A DNA stretch of 15,000 bases. It comes from Penaeus vannamei (taxonomy: Eukaryota; Arthropoda; Malacostraca; Decapoda; Penaeidae). Positions within the stretch are counted from its first letter, which is position 1; each line of letters begins with the position of its first letter. A program made the position numbers and the translations under genes. Of the stretch, positions 11,893 to 15,000 are shown one piece after another. Where the stretch lies: contig NC_091554.1 of assembly GCF_042767895.1 (NCBI RefSeq), forward strand, positions 45,000,299 to 45,015,298. Direction: 5' to 3'. The notes under the pieces are model-generated. The model was not told the origin of the DNA, ran no database searches, and saw nothing but the letters and a program-made list of their open reading frames with translations.

Positions 11893-11938
11893 CGTGACAT
11901 GGGAAAAAAAGAGCCGCAATCAAGCATACCATGTCACG
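11893..11938. other. Perfect 10-bp inverted repeat, 26-nt spacer
   Basis: CGTGACATGG at 11893-11902 is the exact reverse complement of CCATGTCACG at 11929-11938. The arms could form a hairpin or a spaced dyad binding site. They start immediately after the TATA-like box. Confidence 0.75.
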
Positions 11939-12188
11939 CTGTCATTTCTTTAAGGAGGTCAAACGCAACGCTTACGAAACGGGTGCGTGCGTCTGCCACT
12001 TGCGAACAATTGAACCACTGCACGACCGAGAGCCCAGGCAAGAAGAAAGTTCTGAAACCTCCCGACGGAAAAAAATAAACAAATAAAACCTCCCCCTCCC
12101 CCTCCCCCCGAAATGAACACGGAAACACCGCCCCGGCTGCAGATGACCACGGATTCAATTCCATCCCGGAGATAAGCGGGGCCATAAA

Positions 12189-12202
12189 GCGCCCTCTAGT
12201 GA
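12189..12202 (-). promoter_or_regulatory. CTCF-like core motif, minus strand
   Basis: The complement reads TCACTAGAGGGCGC, matching 13 of 14 positions of the CTCF core CCASYAGRKGGCRS; only the first base differs. It is oriented towards the + strand match at 10344. A CTCF orthologue exists in many arthropods, but binding is not shown here. Confidence 0.35.
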
Positions 12203-12284
12203 CGGGATAAGGAATATGCAAGGGGCGAGGAGGCACTAACGGCCACACGAAGTACATCATAAAACGCTTCCCAGATAAGGCCGG

Positions 12285-13233
<949 letters not shown>

Positions 13234-13319
<86 letters not shown>
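13234..13319 (+). repeat. Pure (GA)n array, about 85 bp
   Basis: Uninterrupted GA dinucleotides flanked by GAA at both ends. Confidence 0.98.
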
Positions 13320-13324
<5 letters not shown>

Positions 13325-13479
13325 TTCGATTGGAGAGGGGGCGCACGGGAATGAATTCGAGGAATGATGGGAGAGGGACTTCGGCCGTCCCAGAAAAAGA
13401 AAGGGGAATGGAAGAGGGAGAGAAGAAAGGGGAGAAGAGAAAAGAGGCGGGATCGGATGACGAGCGACAACCATAGTGC

Positions 13480-13556
13480 GGGGCGAAGGGGCGAGGGGCG
13501 AGGGGGGGTATTTCGGAGAAGGGTAAGTGGGGGGAGGGGGGAAGGGGAGGGGGGGG
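13480..13556 (+). repeat. G-run cluster, G-quadruplex type
   Basis: GGGG runs separated by CGAA and CGA (13480-13508) are followed after a short gap by several G4-G8 runs separated by A or AA (about 13530-13556). Many combinations satisfy the quadruplex pattern on the + strand. Confidence 0.75.
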
Positions 13557-14220
13557 TAGACGACTGCCCTCCACCCACCATTATGGTGCATGGATATCAC
13601 TCACGCAGCGTTTTTTTCCCCGGCGTGTCGAAATTGCGAACATGAGTAACGAGTGCATTGTGACTCGGGGCCCAAAAATGCTTGTGTGTGTGTTTGCATG
13701 CGAGAGGGCAGGTCGGCCGGGTCATGCACTCCCGCCAGCGGTGCGTGGCGATCCCCCCATAAAAAGGGGCTCCGCACAACCGAACCGGAGGGGGAGCGGA
13801 GGGGCGAGGGGGCCGAGAGGGGTGAGCAACGGCTCTTCCTTCCCGGGGCTTCCTCGCCCCCCACCTCACCCCCCTCCCCTCTCCCCCCCGCACGGAAAGT
13901 GGCCCTCGCACCCTCTAAGGCGTCGGACGGGGCGGCCCGACACCCGGACCCCCGCCCTGGACCGCCGGGACTTGTCATAACACCTGGTGAGCGCGCGAGT
14001 CCACCCCTGGCGAGCGTTCCCGAGACGGCTGTCCGACCGCGACGCCGAGCACCCGGCCCCTCGCGTCGACGCAGGTGCGGGCGAGGGCGACGGCGGTTCC
14101 CCCGGCGAGGTAGTCCCTCCCCGCCGCCCCGGAGCCAGGCGCACTTCGTCTCGGCTGTCCAGGGCCCCTCCGTCGCCGTCGCCCTAGCCAAGATGTGCAT
14201 TGCGTAGGCCTCGAGTCCCT

Positions 14221-14245
14221 CCCGACCCCCCGACCCCCCCGACCT
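14221..14245 (-). repeat. C-run/GA repeat; G-quadruplex type on minus
   Basis: The + strand reads C3-GA-C6-GA-C8-GA-CC, so the complement has three or more G runs with two-base TC loops. Confidence 0.65.
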
Positions 14246-14386
14246 CGCCGCCGACCAAAAGGGGCGACCCCTCAGAGGCGCAGGAACAACGACCTCGATC
14301 AAGGCCACTTGGCCCGAGTGACTCACCCGTAATCATAGGTTAACATAAACGTAAACACCGGCACTGATACTGTCAATGGCACATAC

Positions 14387-14508
<122 letters not shown>

Positions 14509-14832
14509 CATAATATATATATAAACACATACATACACAGAAACACAAATACATACATATACATGCACACAAATATTTGCATACATATATATAATGTATC
14601 AGAAATGCCACGCAAACATAGCACGAGCCAGACGAAAGCGGGTCAGGCCATAAAATGCAACCCAGAATATAATCCAGAAAGAGAAACAACGAAAAAAAAA
14701 AAATAATAATAATAATAAAAAAATAAATAAATAAATGAAAACAAAAATCCCAGACACCCGCCGAGCTGGCGTACCGAACTCTCCCCAAAGTTTTGGCTCT
14801 CCAACGTTCCCCCCAAAAAGTGCAACTCTCCC
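14509..14832. other. CATA-rich tail, unique DNA and A/AAT/AAAT tract
   Basis: Degenerate ATA/CACATA sequence to about 14595 is followed by unique sequence, then A12 (14692-14703) running into AAT repeats and AAAT repeats up to about 14737. The remainder is unique and becomes C-rich. No gene is seen. Confidence 0.6.
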
Positions 14833-15000
14833 CCCCGCCCCCCACCCCACCCCCTTACCTTACCGTCCCTCTCCCCCTCTCCTTCCCCCCACCCCACCCC
14901 TTTATCCTACCGTCCCTCTCCCCCTCTCCTTCCCCCCACCCCACCCCCTTTATCCCACCGTCCCTCTCCCCCTCTCCTTCCCCTTCACCCACCCCCTTCT
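14833..15000. repeat. C-rich 47/48-bp minisatellite, cut by window end
   Basis: The anchor ACCGTCCCTCTCCCC starts at 14862, 14909 and 14957 (spacings 47 and 48), followed each time by CTCTCCTTCCCC and CCACCCC runs. At least three units are present and the right edge is not reached. The C runs make the minus strand G-quadruplex-prone. Confidence 0.92.

Noticed and set aside
13758..13768. CATAAAAAGG as TATA box or CArG box
   Set aside because: The CArG spacing is seven A/T rather than six, and no initiator or gene follows in the GC-rich DNA.
13601..14326. 241-codon minus frame without dinucleotide repeats
   Set aside because: It opens on GTG, is Gly/Arg/Ser/Pro-rich as any GC-rich frame would be, and overlaps a 184-codon + frame. 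No domain is recognised.

Overview
This window is non-coding eukaryotic DNA dominated by simple-sequence repeats. I see no gene that I can defend on either strand: no recognisable protein domain, no exon with supported splice sites, no tRNA or rRNA signature, no CRISPR array and no transposon ORF or terminal repeats. Nearly every long open frame runs through (GA/TC)n or (CA/TA)n tracts, which lack stop codons and read as Ser-Leu, Arg-Glu, Tyr-Ile or His-Thr strings. Several of the longest frames also begin with GTG rather than ATG. The extreme density of long pure dinucleotide arrays, with CpG-rich unique DNA between them and scattered CCTAA-type pentamers, would suit an arthropod. A microsatellite-rich decapod crustacean genome is my best guess, made from composition only and not from any gene.

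Layout. 1-215: CT/TA/CA compound microsatellite. 216-1992: GC-rich unique DNA. 1993-5117: a run of GA arrays separated by unique islands, including a recent tandem duplication of a GA-flanked segment of about 0.45-0.5 kb (4146-4584 and 4585-5117). 5118-5492: A-rich spacer ending in A24. 5493-6314: pyrimidine-rich minisatellite locus, with eight exact-period 42-bp units flanked by degenerate units of about 70 bp. 6400-8400: more GA arrays, a CA tract and a long purine minisatellite. 8404-9110: unique DNA with a 94-bp tandem duplication and a hairpin. 9120-10303: CA/TA tract, then a large GA array and AAGAG pentamer arrays. 10304-10846: a unique island, a fold-back (GT)n(AT)n(AC)n tract and a 48/56-bp tandem repeat. 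10847-12288: the longest repeat-poor unique stretch, with several regulatory-looking motifs. 12289-13319: GA arrays around unique DNA. 13320-14390: GC-rich unique DNA with G-quadruplex-type runs. 14391-15000: TA/GT tract, unique DNA and a C-rich 47/48-bp minisatellite that runs off the window.

Two themes tie the window together. First, every long dinucleotide purine/pyrimidine array carries GA on the + strand; the only CT array of note is 33 bp long. Second, unique sequence beside or between GA arrays is repeatedly duplicated locally (offsets of 94, 124, 244 and about 484-508 bp), as if the arrays act as duplication substrates. The possible regulatory sites (two CTCF-like cores in convergent orientation, an octamer, a Ftz-F1-type site, TATA-like boxes) are consensus matches only and could occur by chance.
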